Positions 26,249 to 36,721 of a DNA stretch of 47,640 nt are shown piece after piece. The DNA comes from Candidatus Paracaedibacter symbiosus (GTDB lineage Bacteria; Pseudomonadota; Alphaproteobacteria; Paracaedibacterales; Paracaedibacteraceae). The notes beneath the pieces were generated by a model. It did no database searches. It had not been told where the DNA came from and worked only from the letters and a program-made list of their open reading frames with translations. Position 1 is the stretch's first letter, and every line of letters begins with the position of its first letter. The stretch spans positions 1 to 47,640 of the forward strand of contig NZ_JQAK01000002.1 in the NCBI RefSeq assembly GCF_000757605.1. Direction: 5' to 3'. A program made the position numbers and the translations under genes.

Positions 26249-26452
26249 AAATATTTAATTTTAAGAAAAGTATGAAATGAAGGGGGATAGTTTAAGTGTA
26301 AAGCCTAAGAAAAGGGAGAGAGAAACTATCTATGACTACAAATGTAAAATGGAGAACAGTATCTTTGGAAAGTAGCTCTTCTTCCTTTGAATCTTTCCTA
26401 ATTTCAGGCCCTTCTTTGTGGGCTTTGTTCGGGAGAGGTAATGTAAAAGTGC

Positions 26453-27458
26453 GTATGTTACAATTAAGACTGACAAGTTATTTTTAGCTTAGCAGATAAG
26501 TTTTCCTTTGAGAACTTCAAAAGGTGTTTTTCCCTGTAAAGCAGAATGAGGCCTATGACAATTATAGAATTTTCCCCATTCTGCCAATTTTTTTCGAATG
26601 TCTATGTCATCAGTAAAATTAATAAGTTGATAAAATTCTACTTGATCGATCCCATGGGAACGTTCAACTTTTCCATTAAGATGAGGTGACCTTGGTTTGA
26701 TATAAACATGCCTAATTCCTAGATTTTCGCAATGCCAATGAAACTGTGCTTGAAATTCATGCCCACTGTCTGTTTGGATAGTATGTATCCGGAAAGGAAA
26801 ACATTGTAAAATATAGTTAATAAAATCAATAGCATTTTTTTGAGTATGCCGATCGTAGATTTTCAAGGCTCTTGCTCGTGTGGCATCATCTATAGCTGTA
26901 TATTGGTAGCGTCTTATTTTCTCCCCTTGCTTATTTTGTAAGTCGAGGAAGTTAACATCTACTTGGATTCTATGTCCAGGTACCTGATTTTCATAACGCT
27001 TAAAAGATTTAAGAGAACGTTTCTGTTGATTGGAAGAAAGTCAGTTAAGCCCATTTCTCTTAAGAACGCTATAACCCCCACTAGAAGAGATATTAACTCA
27101 TGGTAGCGTTTCAAATACCAAGCAATTCGCTGTTGGCCTAAATGATAGTTTTGTCTTAAGTAAAGAATCTTTTCTTCAATCCAAACAGGGGTTCTTAACT
27201 TTGGATTTGCTGGACAAGGATTACTGTTAATTAATCCTACTTCCCCTTTTTGTTTATAAGATTTTTTCCATTGGTAAAATGTTTCTCGCGAAATCCCAAA
27301 ATAACGACAAGCTTTTGATACATTTGTTATTGCTTCGGCATATTTTAAAACTTTAAGCTTTCGGTAAATATCTTGTTGTTCTTGTCTCGTCATAAAAACA
27401 CCTTAGGTTAACAAATTTTTTATACCAAATCTGTCAACCTAAGTCCCAATTTTCATAC
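26453..27458 (-). mobile_element. IS481-family insertion sequence (degenerate)
   Basis: About 1 kb bounded by imperfect inverted repeats: GTATGTTACAATTAAGACTG on the left and, on the minus strand from 27458, GTATGAAAATTGGGACTTAG followed by GTTGACA. It carries one broken transposase gene. Confidence 0.65.
26489..27393 (-). pseudogene. IS481-family transposase, frameshifted with an internal stop
   Basis: The N-terminal part (MTRQEQQDIYRKLKVLKYAE, SKACRYFGISRETFYQWKKS) is a helix-turn-helix of this family. Near 27080 one base is lost; the corrected frame reads SSGGYSVLKRNGLN, a TGA, then LSSNQQKRSLKSFKRYENQV and PGHRIQVDVNFLDLQ (first Asp). The core continues through QTDSGHEFQ (second Asp) and LNGKVERSH (Glu) to a normal C-terminus. 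With one frameshift and one stop it is inactive as read. Confidence 0.8.
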
Positions 27459-27636
27459 ATAATTCCTTCAGGCAATTGAATGCAACTTAAATCAATAGGT
27501 TCTTCTCCCTTACCCTTGTAGGGGATCAGCCTCCAAGAGGTATTGCCAAGATACAAGCGTGACTTTTGGAACCGAAATGTATAATATCTTTTTACCCCCT
27601 TATGCAACGGTCTTTGACTGCTTATCCGACTAGCTT

Positions 27637-30600
27637 TTAAAATTTATAAGTAAATCTAATAATCCCTTGATGTGATTTTTGTGTTTGGCTAATTTCGCCA
27701 TCATAGGTCGCGGTAAGAGAGAATTTATCCCCGAAAACAGCAGTGATACCGAGGCCGGGGTTCACCATATTCTGACGCTTATTGTTCACGAAGACGGTGA
27801 AGCTGTTGCCATAACCAGCAAAGGAAGCAGTGACCCTTTGGGGAGTACCTAGCTCTTGTTTATAAGTATAGCCAAGTTTGGCATAGAGGTAGAGCTGGAC
27901 ATCATTCAGATCGAACAGGCCAGAAAGTTGACCGCCACCTTTGGCTTGGATAAAGCGACTTGAGCGACTTCGGACGGCCAGATTGGGATTGATCCCTTGT
28001 TGGCTTTCCGTATAACCTGCTTCGTTCAAGTAGAGCCCACCAAAACCTGCATAAGGAGTGAAGGTGATCGTTTCACCGACCATAAAGTCGCGTCCGACTT
28101 CAAAATTTCCGCTATAGTGGTTGCCATGGTGTTGCTGGCTGTCGGTATCGGTATGACCAGCGATTGTGAGATTGCGGTTGCCTTTAAAAATGTGGTGACC
28201 GTAGAACGCAGCGGCATTGACGTACCAGTCTTCTGTCGGTGCCCAGATCCCATAAAGACCAGTGCGGTAGCTGTTAATAGTCCCATTACCGTAATTCTGG
28301 TCAAGGTTGTAAGAGGTATTCGCATAACCAACGGTGGTCCCGATGATGAGGTCGTCGGTGATAAAAGTATCGGTGCCCACGGCAGTACCATAGGTGTTGA
28401 CTTTCACCCCGGCAACACCGATTGTGGGGCTGCCATCAGCAATAGCATCCTGGCTGAAGTGACCCCCAGTCTGTTGCACCCAGAAAGTCGATTTACCCAA
28501 AGTTGTGCGTAAGTTTTGTGGCACTTCACGTGTTTTAGGGACAAGATTGAGATGCGTCTCAGAATGGGTTGCAATTTTGCTGAGCACATTAGTAAGCCCT
28601 ATTGCCAGTGGTATATTGCCTTGAGCAATAGCAAGACCAAGGGTCTGACCTTGAGCTTCCTTATCGTTCAAGCGCTTCTTGACTTTGCGGATGAGGCGGT
28701 CAGTAAAGGACGCTTCAAAAAGACCATCTGCTTGATCAAGTTCGGTTGCGACTATTGCTGCGCCAATCAGCACATTGGGCGCCGGGTGAAGCTGATTTAA
28801 AGCATTATAAAGCGCATCGCCAGACAAATTTGACAGAGCTGCTTCAAGATTGGCAAGGACTGATCCAGCTGGTGGTGTGCCTAACCCATCAATATATCCA
28901 GCAATGGTGCCTGCATTGCCGCTCGTGACAATACTGCCAATGGAGGCTTGCCTTATTACCGTTAATAAAACGCTGTTGGTGGTATAGGCAAGTTTGTATT
29001 GTAATAAGGCCGAAGTCGACGTTAGCGCATCAAACTGCGTCGTGATGGGATTGACGGCCGTCAGAATTGTATAGGTAGTGCCACTTATATAGCTGCCCGC
29101 ATCCGGCGTTACATTGACAGTGCCGCCAAGGGTGGCTGTGCCAAGAACCTGGATTAAATCTGATTGGCCGTTGGCGTTGATTTCACATTGGTATACACCA
29201 TTTGTATTATTAAAGTTTGTCTCCACAATGATTTGACCAATAGAATTTCCAGGTGTAATAGTTCCACTGTTGGTTAGACTTTTAATCGTGTTATTCCCAC
29301 TCAGTATCGCCCCATTGTTAACGGTGACAGCAGAAGATGCAATCGAACCATTGACCTTGAGCTCTCCCCCATCCACAAGTGTTGGCCCGGAATATGTATT
29401 ATCCGCATTGCTTAACTGTAAAACACCATTTCCATTCTTTGTTAGACCACCCGTACCGGTGAATTGACCGCTAAAGTTGGCATTGTTGCCAGCCGTATTA
29501 ATCGTTCCATCCTGAACGAGAACCACAGGGTTACTGACGTTGGTTAAAGTTGAACTTATCTGTAAAATATCCCCTGCTGTATCAAAAGTAAAATTACCAA
29601 CCCCTAAAGACTGATTATTGCCAATGGCAATGGTGCCATTTTGATGGATCACACCATTATTATAGTTAGGTCCTGATAGAGTAAGCAGACCTGATCCTAA
29701 TTTAGTCAAGGTGGCATTACCCGTAATCGTTCCTGATAACTCCACATCAAAGCCTTGGGTGTCAAGATTACCTGCTGATGTCATCTGAATCGCATTGGCT
29801 ATGGGACCTGTTAAAGCTTGGGCTAACCGAAGGGTTGACCCCCCAGCTCCAGCAAAGCCAAAGGTACCTGTGCCAAGAGCTTGACTATTGTTAATGGTGA
29901 TAATCCCTTGTTGTAAGGTTGTTCCTCCGGAGTAGGTATTTACCCCATTCAAAGCCAACACATCAGTATTGTTCGCCCCATTCATCGTCAGTGAAGCACC
30001 TGTTGCTCCTGTAACCCCTCCGTCTTGAAGCGCTCCATCAAAGGTTTGAGGCGCTATTAAGGTAAAGGCACGATTTCCAACTTGTATCGCGCTGCCAGAA
30101 TCACTAGTAACCTGACTAAGATCCACGTTAGCGTTACTAATATCAAGTGTTCCTGCCACCACGATAACATTGCCAGCAAGAGAACCCAAGGTAGAGGCAT
30201 CCCCCACTTGCAAGATCCCCCCATTAACCTGCGTATAGCCATTATAGTTATTCGTTCCCGTTAAGATTAATCTGCTGCCGCCTGTCTTAGTAAGTGAACC
30301 TCCCAATCCCGAAATATTTCCAGCAAAGGTTGCACTACCAGAAGTACCACCTAGAGTGACTGACTGTCCCCCAATCAAAAGATTACTACCTTGATCCGCA
30401 TTGACGTTCGCCAGAGACGGAGTGGTTACCGCACTCACATCAAGGATGGCACCATTGGCAATATGAATGTTTGCTGAATCTGCAATCGAACTGGAACCTC
30501 CAAGAGCTAAGGTTCCCCCTTGAATGTCGGTCAATCCAGTATAAGTATTCACCCCATTGATGGTTAATGTAGCCGCACCCGTTTTCGTAAGCGATCCCCC

Positions 30601-33600
30601 AGTTTCTCCACTAATCCCCCCATCTTCAATCGCGCCATTAAAGATACCGCTCGGAAGAGAGAAATTTTTACTCCCAATCTTAAGGGCACTTCCCAAATCA
30701 AGTGTTGTTACACCGCTTAAAACCACCTGTACTCCACTCACTTGACTCACGTCAAAAGTCCCACCATTTTTAACATTAATAGAAGCCGAACTTGCAATCG
30801 AACCATTTACGCCTAATGCTAAGATTCCCGAATTAATTGTGGTTGTTCCTGTATAGGTATTCATCCCATCCAAGGTCACAATCCCACTTCCTTGCATGGT
30901 AATAGATCCTGTCCCAGAAATTACCCCAGAAAATGTTTGCGATGTCGGATCAGTTGCACCAAAAGTTAAGTTATTAGCCCCTAACTTAACCGATGCTAAG
31001 TTTGATGTTCCAGACAAAGCGCCAATCGTTGTTGTTGCTGGACCCGCATTAATATCAAAAGTAGCCCCACCATCAACCGTCACTGTACTGATTCCATCCA
31101 AAGAAGCCCCAGCCCCGCTAAGGGCCAAAGTCCCTCCGCTGATGTGCGTGCCGCCCGTATAGGTATTGGTCCCTGTCAGTGTTAACGTCCCCAACCCTGC
31201 TTTATTAAGAGTCCCTGACGTTCCGCCATCAGCAATAGCTTGAGAGATGGTTGTGTCGTTGCCATTCGTATCCAAGGTATCAGTTGTAGTAGTAAGAGTG
31301 ATTGCGCGTGTGTTCGCAAGGTTGAAAGCAGCATTCCACTGCAACGTGCCACCCGTAAAGTGAAGAGCACCTGAGCTATTGCCAAGACTGGCATCATTCC
31401 CCACTTGCAAGATCCCGCTATTGAAAGTAGTGCCGCCTGTGTAGGTGTTGTTGGTGCCACTTAAAATGGCTGTGCCGGTCCCAACTTTGAGGATTGATCC
31501 TCCCAGACCAGCGTCCTGAATCACACCACCATAGGTCTGTGCTGTTGTATTATTGGTTCCAAAGGTTAATGTCTTCCCACCTAAAGAAACAGTGCCCACG
31601 CCACTATTTAAGTCACCAACCGTAGCCCCTGAGGTTGTCCCGCTAATATCAAAGATCGAGGTATTATCTACAAAGCCCAAGCCAGAGCTACCAATATTCC
31701 CCACACCACTTAAGGCAAGGGTCACTTTGCTGCCAATCGATGTCGTACCAGTAAAGGTGTTTGCCTTTGTCAAGGTAAGGCTTGCTGCTGTGCCAGAAGA
31801 GTTTGTCACCGAAAACAGAGTACTACCACTAACAACCCCGGATAAGGTTCCATTATTGCCATTCACATCAACGGCTCCCCCTGCTGTTCCAGCCAAAGCA
31901 AGAGGACGTGCAATAGTTGGATTGGCAGCCCCGAATTGCAAAGTCCCAAGGGTATTATTTGTCCCATCCCCCAACGTTAATGTCGCATTCGGCGCTGTAA
32001 TGGCGTTATAGATACCACCTAGGTTTGCGTCTGAGTTAATTTGTAAGATACCATCATTGACAGTCGTCCCACCGCTATAGGTATTCGTCCCTGTAAGAGC
32101 TAAGGTGCCCGCGCCTGTTTTTATAATCTTCCCCCCAGTTAATGTGCTTAACCCACCATCCAGAATATTGCCACTGACAGCCCCTGAAGTTAGATTGAGA
32201 TTCTGATTCCCAATCGAGATATTGCTACCCGCTCCAGCTGTGATGTTGGCCAATAACGGATTCGCTGCCCCATTACTCACGTCATAAGCGGCCCCAGGGC
32301 TGATGGTAATAGTATTAGAAAGAGTACTTGATGCATCTTTCAGTGCCAAGGTCCCCGAACTGATCGTGGTTGCTGATGGCGTATTTGCCCCCCCAATAAC
32401 CACCATTCCATTTCCAACGGAAGAAACAACTGTCAGGCTGCTCCCACTGATCCCGCCTGTTAAATACCCAGTGTTGCCGTTGCTATCGATGGTGCTGGCC
32501 CCACCTAAGTTGATGACGGTGGCAAGGGGAGTTGTAGCGGGAATAGATGCTGCCAGTTGCAAGGTTGTCCCAGCACCTAGACTCAAGCCCCCACTGCCCA
32601 GAGCATTATTGTTACCCACGGCCACTCCCCCTGCATTGACTACTGTCCCACCGCTATAGGTGTTCACGCCAGTCAAACTCAACATCCCCGAACCATTTTT
32701 AGTGAGCACAGCCGAGTTACCGCCACTCACAACTCCAGAAACGGTGAGAGCATTTGCGCCCGTATTGATCGTACCGCTGGTCATCAGAGTGATTGAATTG
32801 GTCGATGTAATCGCCGCAGTGGTTTGCAAAGTTGGATTGCTTGTCCCATTAAAGGTGACTGCTCCAGGCGTTACTGTGCTGCCAAGGTTGCTAGCTGAGC
32901 TCACGCTTAAGGTGGCGTTATTGCCAATAGAGATTCCCCCCGTAGTGGTATTGGTGCCGGTAAGGGTCAATGTCGCTGCTGTCCCAGAAGAGTTTGTCAC
33001 CAAAAACGGAGTGCTGCCACTGATCACCCCGGACAAAGTTCCATTGTTGCCATTCATATCGACGGCTCCTCCTGCTGTTCCAGCCACAGCAATAGGACGC
33101 GCGATGGTAGGATTAGCTGCCGTGAATTGCAAAGTCCCAAGGGTATTATTTGTCCCATCCCCCAACGTTAATGTCGCATTCGGCGCTGTAATGGCGTTAT
33201 AGATACCACCTAGGTTTGCGTCAGAGTTAACTTGTAAGATCCCCTTTAAAACCGTCGCCCCGCCTGTATAGGTATTTGTCCCCGTGAGAGCTAAGGTGCC
33301 CGTGCCAACCGTGAGAGAACCTGCCCCTATAATATTTCCATTAAATGTAGAAGCGCTACTGATGTTGGCGGTTAATGAGTAAGTGGATAGATTAATTGCG
33401 CTATTGGCTACCCCTTCTAATACCGTGTAGGTCGAATTATCTTGTAAAGTTACTGTTCCGCCGCTCCCCGTATTAGCCGTAATATTAATCTGTTCAATAT
33501 TCAGCTTCACCACCCTATTGTTGTTGGAATCAGAAATATAAAGATTGCCCGGGTTATTATCGACGGCAACTCCAAAGGGACCATTTAAGCCGCTGCTTAC

Positions 33601-34422
33601 AAGAGTAGACTGGGTATAAGTTCCGCCACTCAGGGTTTCCATCAAGATCGTATTGTTGACGGTATTAGCAATATAGACATTGCCTGAGCTATCGACGGCA
33701 ACTCCACTGGGCTGACTTAAGCCGCTTACAAAACTAGTCACGGTATAAGTTCCGCCACTCAGGGTTGCCTCCAACACCTTATTGCCGCTGGGATTAGCAA
33801 TAAAGACATTGCCTGAGCTATCGGCGGCAACTCCATAGGGACCCGTTAGTAGGCCGGAGGTTATCGTATTAGACTGGGTATAAGTCCCGCCACTCACGGT
33901 TCCTATCAGGACCTTAGCGTGGTTGGTATCAGCAATATAGACATTATTTGAGCTACCGACGGCAACTCCGTTGGGAACACTTACGCCGCTTACAAGAGTA
34001 GACTGGGTATAAGTTCCGCCACTCAGGGTTTCCATCAGGATCCTATTGTTGCCGCTATCAGCAATATAGACATTGCCCGAGCTATCGACGGCAACTCCAC
34101 TGGGACCGCTTAAGCCGCTGCTTGGAAGAGTAGACTGGGTATAAGTTCCGCCACTCAGGGTTTCCATCAGGATCCTATTGTTGCCGCTATCAGCAATATA
34201 GACATTGCCCGAGCTATCGACGGCAACTCCGCTGGGAGTATTTAAGCCGCTTCCAAGAGTAGACTGCACATTCCATGGGTTTAAAGTATTGGCAGATACA
34301 AAAGGCGCTGAAGTTAAAACATAGGAAAAGATTGTTAAGAAGAGGCACTTCTTTGTATGGCCGAAGAAATCTAATAGGCTTGAAGAAGGAAAACTCTTAG
34401 AGAAGGATGTGTGTCGATGCAT
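27637..34422 (-). CDS. Giant autotransporter with NHL-repeat head and PATR passenger
   Basis: 2261 residues. Signal peptide (about 1-45, CLFLTIFSYVLTSAPFVSA). Residues about 50-315 hold six NHL-type units (GVAVDSSGNVYIADSGNNRI then LMETLSGGTYTQSTL), likely a beta-propeller. Residues about 340-1850 are a long beta-helix passenger with many autotransporter-associated repeats (GTGTLALTGTNTYTGGATVL, LTKTGAATLTINGVNTYTG). The last 280 residues are the outer-membrane beta-barrel ending in FTYKF, with the required terminal Phe. It would be exported by Sec and type Va secretion and displayed on the cell surface, where adhesion or host contact is the usual role. NHL units in front of the beta-helix are unusual. 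The ribosome site is weak (AGAAAA). Internal duplications are listed separately. Confidence 0.93.
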   Translation of the reverse strand: MHRHTSFSKSFPSSSLLDFFGHTKKCLFLTIFSYVLTSAPFVSANTLNPWNVQSTLGSGLNTPSGVAVDSSGNVYIADSGNNRILMETLSGGTYTQSTLPSSGLSGPSGVAVDSSGNVYIADSGNNRILMETLSGGTYTQSTLVSGVSVPNGVAVGSSNNVYIADTNHAKVLIGTVSGGTYTQSNTITSGLLTGPYGVAADSSGNVFIANPSGNKVLEATLSGGTYTVTSFVSGLSQPSGVAVDSSGNVYIANTVNNTILMETLSGGTYTQSTLVSSGLNGPFGVAVDNNPGNLYISDSNNNRVVKLNIEQINITANTGSGGTVTLQDNSTYTVLEGVANSAINLSTYSLTANISSASTFNGNIIGAGSLTVGTGTLALTGTNTYTGGATVLKGILQVNSDANLGGIYNAITAPNATLTLGDGTNNTLGTLQFTAANPTIARPIAVAGTAGGAVDMNGNNGTLSGVISGSTPFLVTNSSGTAATLTLTGTNTTTGGISIGNNATLSVSSASNLGSTVTPGAVTFNGTSNPTLQTTAAITSTNSITLMTSGTINTGANALTVSGVVSGGNSAVLTKNGSGMLSLTGVNTYSGGTVVNAGGVAVGNNNALGSGGLSLGAGTTLQLAASIPATTPLATVINLGGASTIDSNGNTGYLTGGISGSSLTVVSSVGNGMVVIGGANTPSATTISSGTLALKDASSTLSNTITISPGAAYDVSNGAANPLLANITAGAGSNISIGNQNLNLTSGAVSGNILDGGLSTLTGGKIIKTGAGTLALTGTNTYSGGTTVNDGILQINSDANLGGIYNAITAPNATLTLGDGTNNTLGTLQFGAANPTIARPLALAGTAGGAVDVNGNNGTLSGVVSGSTLFSVTNSSGTAASLTLTKANTFTGTTSIGSKVTLALSGVGNIGSSGLGFVDNTSIFDISGTTSGATVGDLNSGVGTVSLGGKTLTFGTNNTTAQTYGGVIQDAGLGGSILKVGTGTAILSGTNNTYTGGTTFNSGILQVGNDASLGNSSGALHFTGGTLQWNAAFNLANTRAITLTTTTDTLDTNGNDTTISQAIADGGTSGTLNKAGLGTLTLTGTNTYTGGTHISGGTLALSGAGASLDGISTVTVDGGATFDINAGPATTTIGALSGTSNLASVKLGANNLTFGATDPTSQTFSGVISGTGSITMQGSGIVTLDGMNTYTGTTTINSGILALGVNGSIASSASINVKNGGTFDVSQVSGVQVVLSGVTTLDLGSALKIGSKNFSLPSGIFNGAIEDGGISGETGGSLTKTGAATLTINGVNTYTGLTDIQGGTLALGGSSSIADSANIHIANGAILDVSAVTTPSLANVNADQGSNLLIGGQSVTLGGTSGSATFAGNISGLGGSLTKTGGSRLILTGTNNYNGYTQVNGGILQVGDASTLGSLAGNVIVVAGTLDISNANVDLSQVTSDSGSAIQVGNRAFTLIAPQTFDGALQDGGVTGATGASLTMNGANNTDVLALNGVNTYSGGTTLQQGIITINNSQALGTGTFGFAGAGGSTLRLAQALTGPIANAIQMTSAGNLDTQGFDVELSGTITGNATLTKLGSGLLTLSGPNYNNGVIHQNGTIAIGNNQSLGVGNFTFDTAGDILQISSTLTNVSNPVVLVQDGTINTAGNNANFSGQFTGTGGLTKNGNGVLQLSNADNTYSGPTLVDGGELKVNGSIASSAVTVNNGAILSGNNTIKSLTNSGTITPGNSIGQIIVETNFNNTNGVYQCEINANGQSDLIQVLGTATLGGTVNVTPDAGSYISGTTYTILTAVNPITTQFDALTSTSALLQYKLAYTTNSVLLTVIRQASIGSIVTSGNAGTIAGYIDGLGTPPAGSVLANLEAALSNLSGDALYNALNQLHPAPNVLIGAAIVATELDQADGLFEASFTDRLIRKVKKRLNDKEAQGQTLGLAIAQGNIPLAIGLTNVLSKIATHSETHLNLVPKTREVPQNLRTTLGKSTFWVQQTGGHFSQDAIADGSPTIGVAGVKVNTYGTAVGTDTFITDDLIIGTTVGYANTSYNLDQNYGNGTINSYRTGLYGIWAPTEDWYVNAAAFYGHHIFKGNRNLTIAGHTDTDSQQHHGNHYSGNFEVGRDFMVGETITFTPYAGFGGLYLNEAGYTESQQGINPNLAVRSRSSRFIQAKGGGQLSGLFDLNDVQLYLYAKLGYTYKQELGTPQRVTASFAGYGNSFTVFVNNKRQNMVNPGLGITAVFGDKFSLTATYDGEISQTQKSHQGIIRFTYKF
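31933..32031 (-). repeat. 99-bp exact direct repeat within the autotransporter gene, copy 1
   Basis: Identical to 33124-33222, offset 1191 bases (397 codons). The similarity extends upstream to about 31790 with mismatches. It is an in-frame duplication within the passenger. Confidence 0.9.
33124..33222 (-). repeat. 99-bp exact direct repeat within the autotransporter gene, copy 2
   Basis: Second copy of 31933-32031. Recombination between the two would remove 397 residues in frame. Confidence 0.9.
33505..34260 (-). repeat. NHL-encoding tandem DNA repeats
   Basis: Six units of about 120-130 bases encode the NHL head. The two units nearest the start (about 34010-34260) share runs of over 90 identical bases (TATAAGTTCCGCCACTCAGG ... 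CGACGGCAACTCC), so unit number may vary. Confidence 0.8.
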
Positions 34423-34621
34423 GGATTTTCTACAGACTTAAAATCAATATATAAATTATCACTAAATAATTATTAAATAATTATTAAAATCCATCTTTAT
34501 GGCACCATCATCAACTATGTTTGTAGAGATTTAAGTTTAGCATTAGCAATGATGACGATTTTACGCATAAGGTCCTCATTATTCACCTTTAGCAATTTTT
34601 GTGAAAAAGAACATGTTTAAT

Positions 34622-35724
34622 GGCATTGTTGCGCAAATAGGACGAAAGAATAAAGTCCCCTTTTCCCCGTATTTATTAGATTTTAACTGATTCCGGCATG
34701 CCAAGATTAGTAAAAGTGTTCATGATGAAGCACCCAAGATGCAATTCTGCATCCTGGTTATCCCATAACCTGGCATTAAGCTTACGACCGATCACCTCTT
34801 TATAGCGGTATATCGTATTTTCTACTTTTGCTCTCCTGCCATAATCATTTTTTGTTTGCCAGGCGTATAGTCCCTTTTTATCAATGTAATTAATACCCTT
34901 TTGTCTGACAGAGCAATGCTCTTCTGACAGTGAAGGAGATCCTCGAGCTGGAGGAATAATGGCTTGAATGTTGTCTAATTCTAGTTTTTCATAAACACTT
35001 TCCCCATCATAGCCCGCATCAGCAATAAGTTGCGTAATATTTGTCGCATCGGCCTGCTTAAGGTGAGCGTCTAAGCAGGATCGATCATCTGTTAAATGAC
35101 TAGTCATTATCCGAGAAACAATTAATCCCTTGCTGCTAATGCCAAGGTGAAGCTTACGCCAGACTTTGCGTTTGTACTGTTTGCCATATTTTGTTTCGAG
35201 CCATTCACTTTCTCCAAATACTTTAATACCTGTACTATCAATGACAAGGTGACCGTGTTCATCCATTTTTTCTAATTGGCGCGTGATTAAAGGGACAGTC
35301 CCTCGACGTGATAGTCTTGTGTAATCAGGGACATCCAATTGAAGGCCAAGGAGATGAAACAATGACTTGACCAATCCTTGAGTTTGTCTAAGTTTTTGTT
35401 TAAAGATGAGCCTTAATGTTAGCATTAGTGTAATGGCATGATCAGAATAGTGAAGAGGCCGCCCTTTTTTAGAAATAGGAGATTTTTGCGCGTACCACTT
35501 ATGGTGAAGATCCTCACAAAGCCATAAAGTGAGATCTCCTCTGTTTATTAAAGTTTGATTATAGTCTGGCCAATTCTGTAGGCGATAGTGCTCTTGACGT
35601 TTATGAATAGCGCCTGATCGCCTAATACGTTCTTTATAAGGCATAGGTCGTCCTTTTTTATTTTAAAAAAAATACTTCCATTTACCTTTTAATGACAACT
35701 TTTTCTATTTGCGCAACAAAATCC
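34622..35724 (-). mobile_element. IS5-family element, complete
   Basis: About 1.1 kb with inverted repeats GGCATTGTTGCGCAAATAG (left) and, on the other strand at the right, GGATTTTGTTGCGCAAATAG. It carries one intact transposase gene. Its right end touches the start of the IS6-like gene, which lacks its N-terminus. Confidence 0.8.
34676..35644 (-). CDS. IS5-family transposase (IS903-like)
   Basis: 322 residues, intact. The DDE set is visible as HGHLVIDSTGIKVFGESEW (first Asp), ITQLIADAGYDGESVYEKL (second Asp) and RRAKVENTIYRYKEVIGRKL (Glu, with the YREK-like box). The start MPYKERIRRSGAIHKRQEHY and length fit the group. The protein cuts and pastes or copies the element at its GTTGCGC repeats. 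Confidence 0.93.
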   Translation of the reverse strand: MPYKERIRRSGAIHKRQEHYRLQNWPDYNQTLINRGDLTLWLCEDLHHKWYAQKSPISKKGRPLHYSDHAITLMLTLRLIFKQKLRQTQGLVKSLFHLLGLQLDVPDYTRLSRRGTVPLITRQLEKMDEHGHLVIDSTGIKVFGESEWLETKYGKQYKRKVWRKLHLGISSKGLIVSRIMTSHLTDDRSCLDAHLKQADATNITQLIADAGYDGESVYEKLELDNIQAIIPPARGSPSLSEEHCSVRQKGINYIDKKGLYAWQTKNDYGRRAKVENTIYRYKEVIGRKLNARLWDNQDAELHLGCFIMNTFTNLGMPESVKI

Positions 35725-36369
35725 ATTTATCATCGGTTTAATAATAGCTATGGAGATATTGAGGAACAGATGGCTTATCGAGGGATTCATGTCTCTTATG
35801 AAACGATTCGATCTTGGAGCATCAAATTTTCAAGCCATTTCAGAAACGTCATTAAAAAGCGGGAACGGAAACCTTCGGATAAGTGGCACATTGATGAAAT
35901 GACAGTAAAGGTCAATGGAGAAATGTTTATTTTATGGCGTGCAGTCGATTCTGATGGATATGAACTGGATGTCTTTCTTCAGAGGCGCCGTAATAAGAAA
36001 GCGGCAATTAGGTTTTTAAGCCGGATGTTGGGGAACTACCCTAACCCCAGAGTCATTGTCACGGACAAATTGAAAAGTTACAGAAAACCAATACAAGCTA
36101 TGTGCCGGAGCACTGAACATCGATCGCATAAGGGGTTAAACAATCGCGTTGAAAATGCCCATCAACCTACACGTCGCAAAGAGAAATGCCTAATTAAGTT
36201 TAAATCACCGCAGGGTATACAAAGAACATTAGCCCTTATGGGAAAAGTTCGTAATCTTTTTGCTATTGAGGTGGGACGATATTTGAAAAAAGCTTCTGAA
36301 AGAAGAGATGCTTTTAGAGCCGCCTGCACCATCTGGTCTGAGGCGGCTCAAGGCCTCCTTCGCGTCTAA
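35725..36369 (+). pseudogene. IS6-family transposase, 5'-truncated
   Basis: From IYHRFNNSYGDIEEQMAYRG onward the frame matches IS6/IS26-type transposases: KWHIDEMTVKVNGEMFILWR (first Asp), NPRVIVTDKLKSYRKPIQAM (second Asp), NNRVENAHQPTRRKEKC (Glu). The usual first 30 or so residues are replaced by the end of the adjoining IS5 element. An ATG at 35692 lies inside the IS5 end and gives an artificial N-terminus. Probably inactive. Confidence 0.85.
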
Positions 36370-36721
36370 TGAGTCCACTTGAGAATATCTTTTGCATCTT
36401 TGATAGTTAACTTGACGCTTCCTAACTGATTCCATATTTACAATACCATCTAACACAATTAAGTATTATCTCGCACTTGATAGTGCCGCCATTTGAAATC
36501 AGTCATCTCTTCACTCCTTCTTCTTTAGTATAATGGGAAAGAAAATGTTGTTTGCGCTTTAACTTGGCGGTACCCCTTCGGGAAGGCGATACACTAAAGC
36601 TAATCCCATGGAAAAAGAGGGGGGAATTTTATCCTTTCATTAAAGTAATAAGTAGATTATTTATGTGAAAAACATGCCCTATTCAAGGGTAATGAAAATA
36701 ATAAGTTAAGCGAGCATAATA
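36370..36721. other. Intergenic upstream of the long Sel1 gene
   Basis: No gene or element end recognised. It presumably holds the promoter of the Sel1 gene; no clear -35/-10 pair can be singled out in the AT-rich sequence. Confidence 0.4.

Noticed and set aside
30557-33202. Several plus-strand frames of 60-180 residues rich in Val and Pro
   Set aside because: They are antisense shadows of the repetitive autotransporter passenger; repeat-driven codon bias keeps them open.
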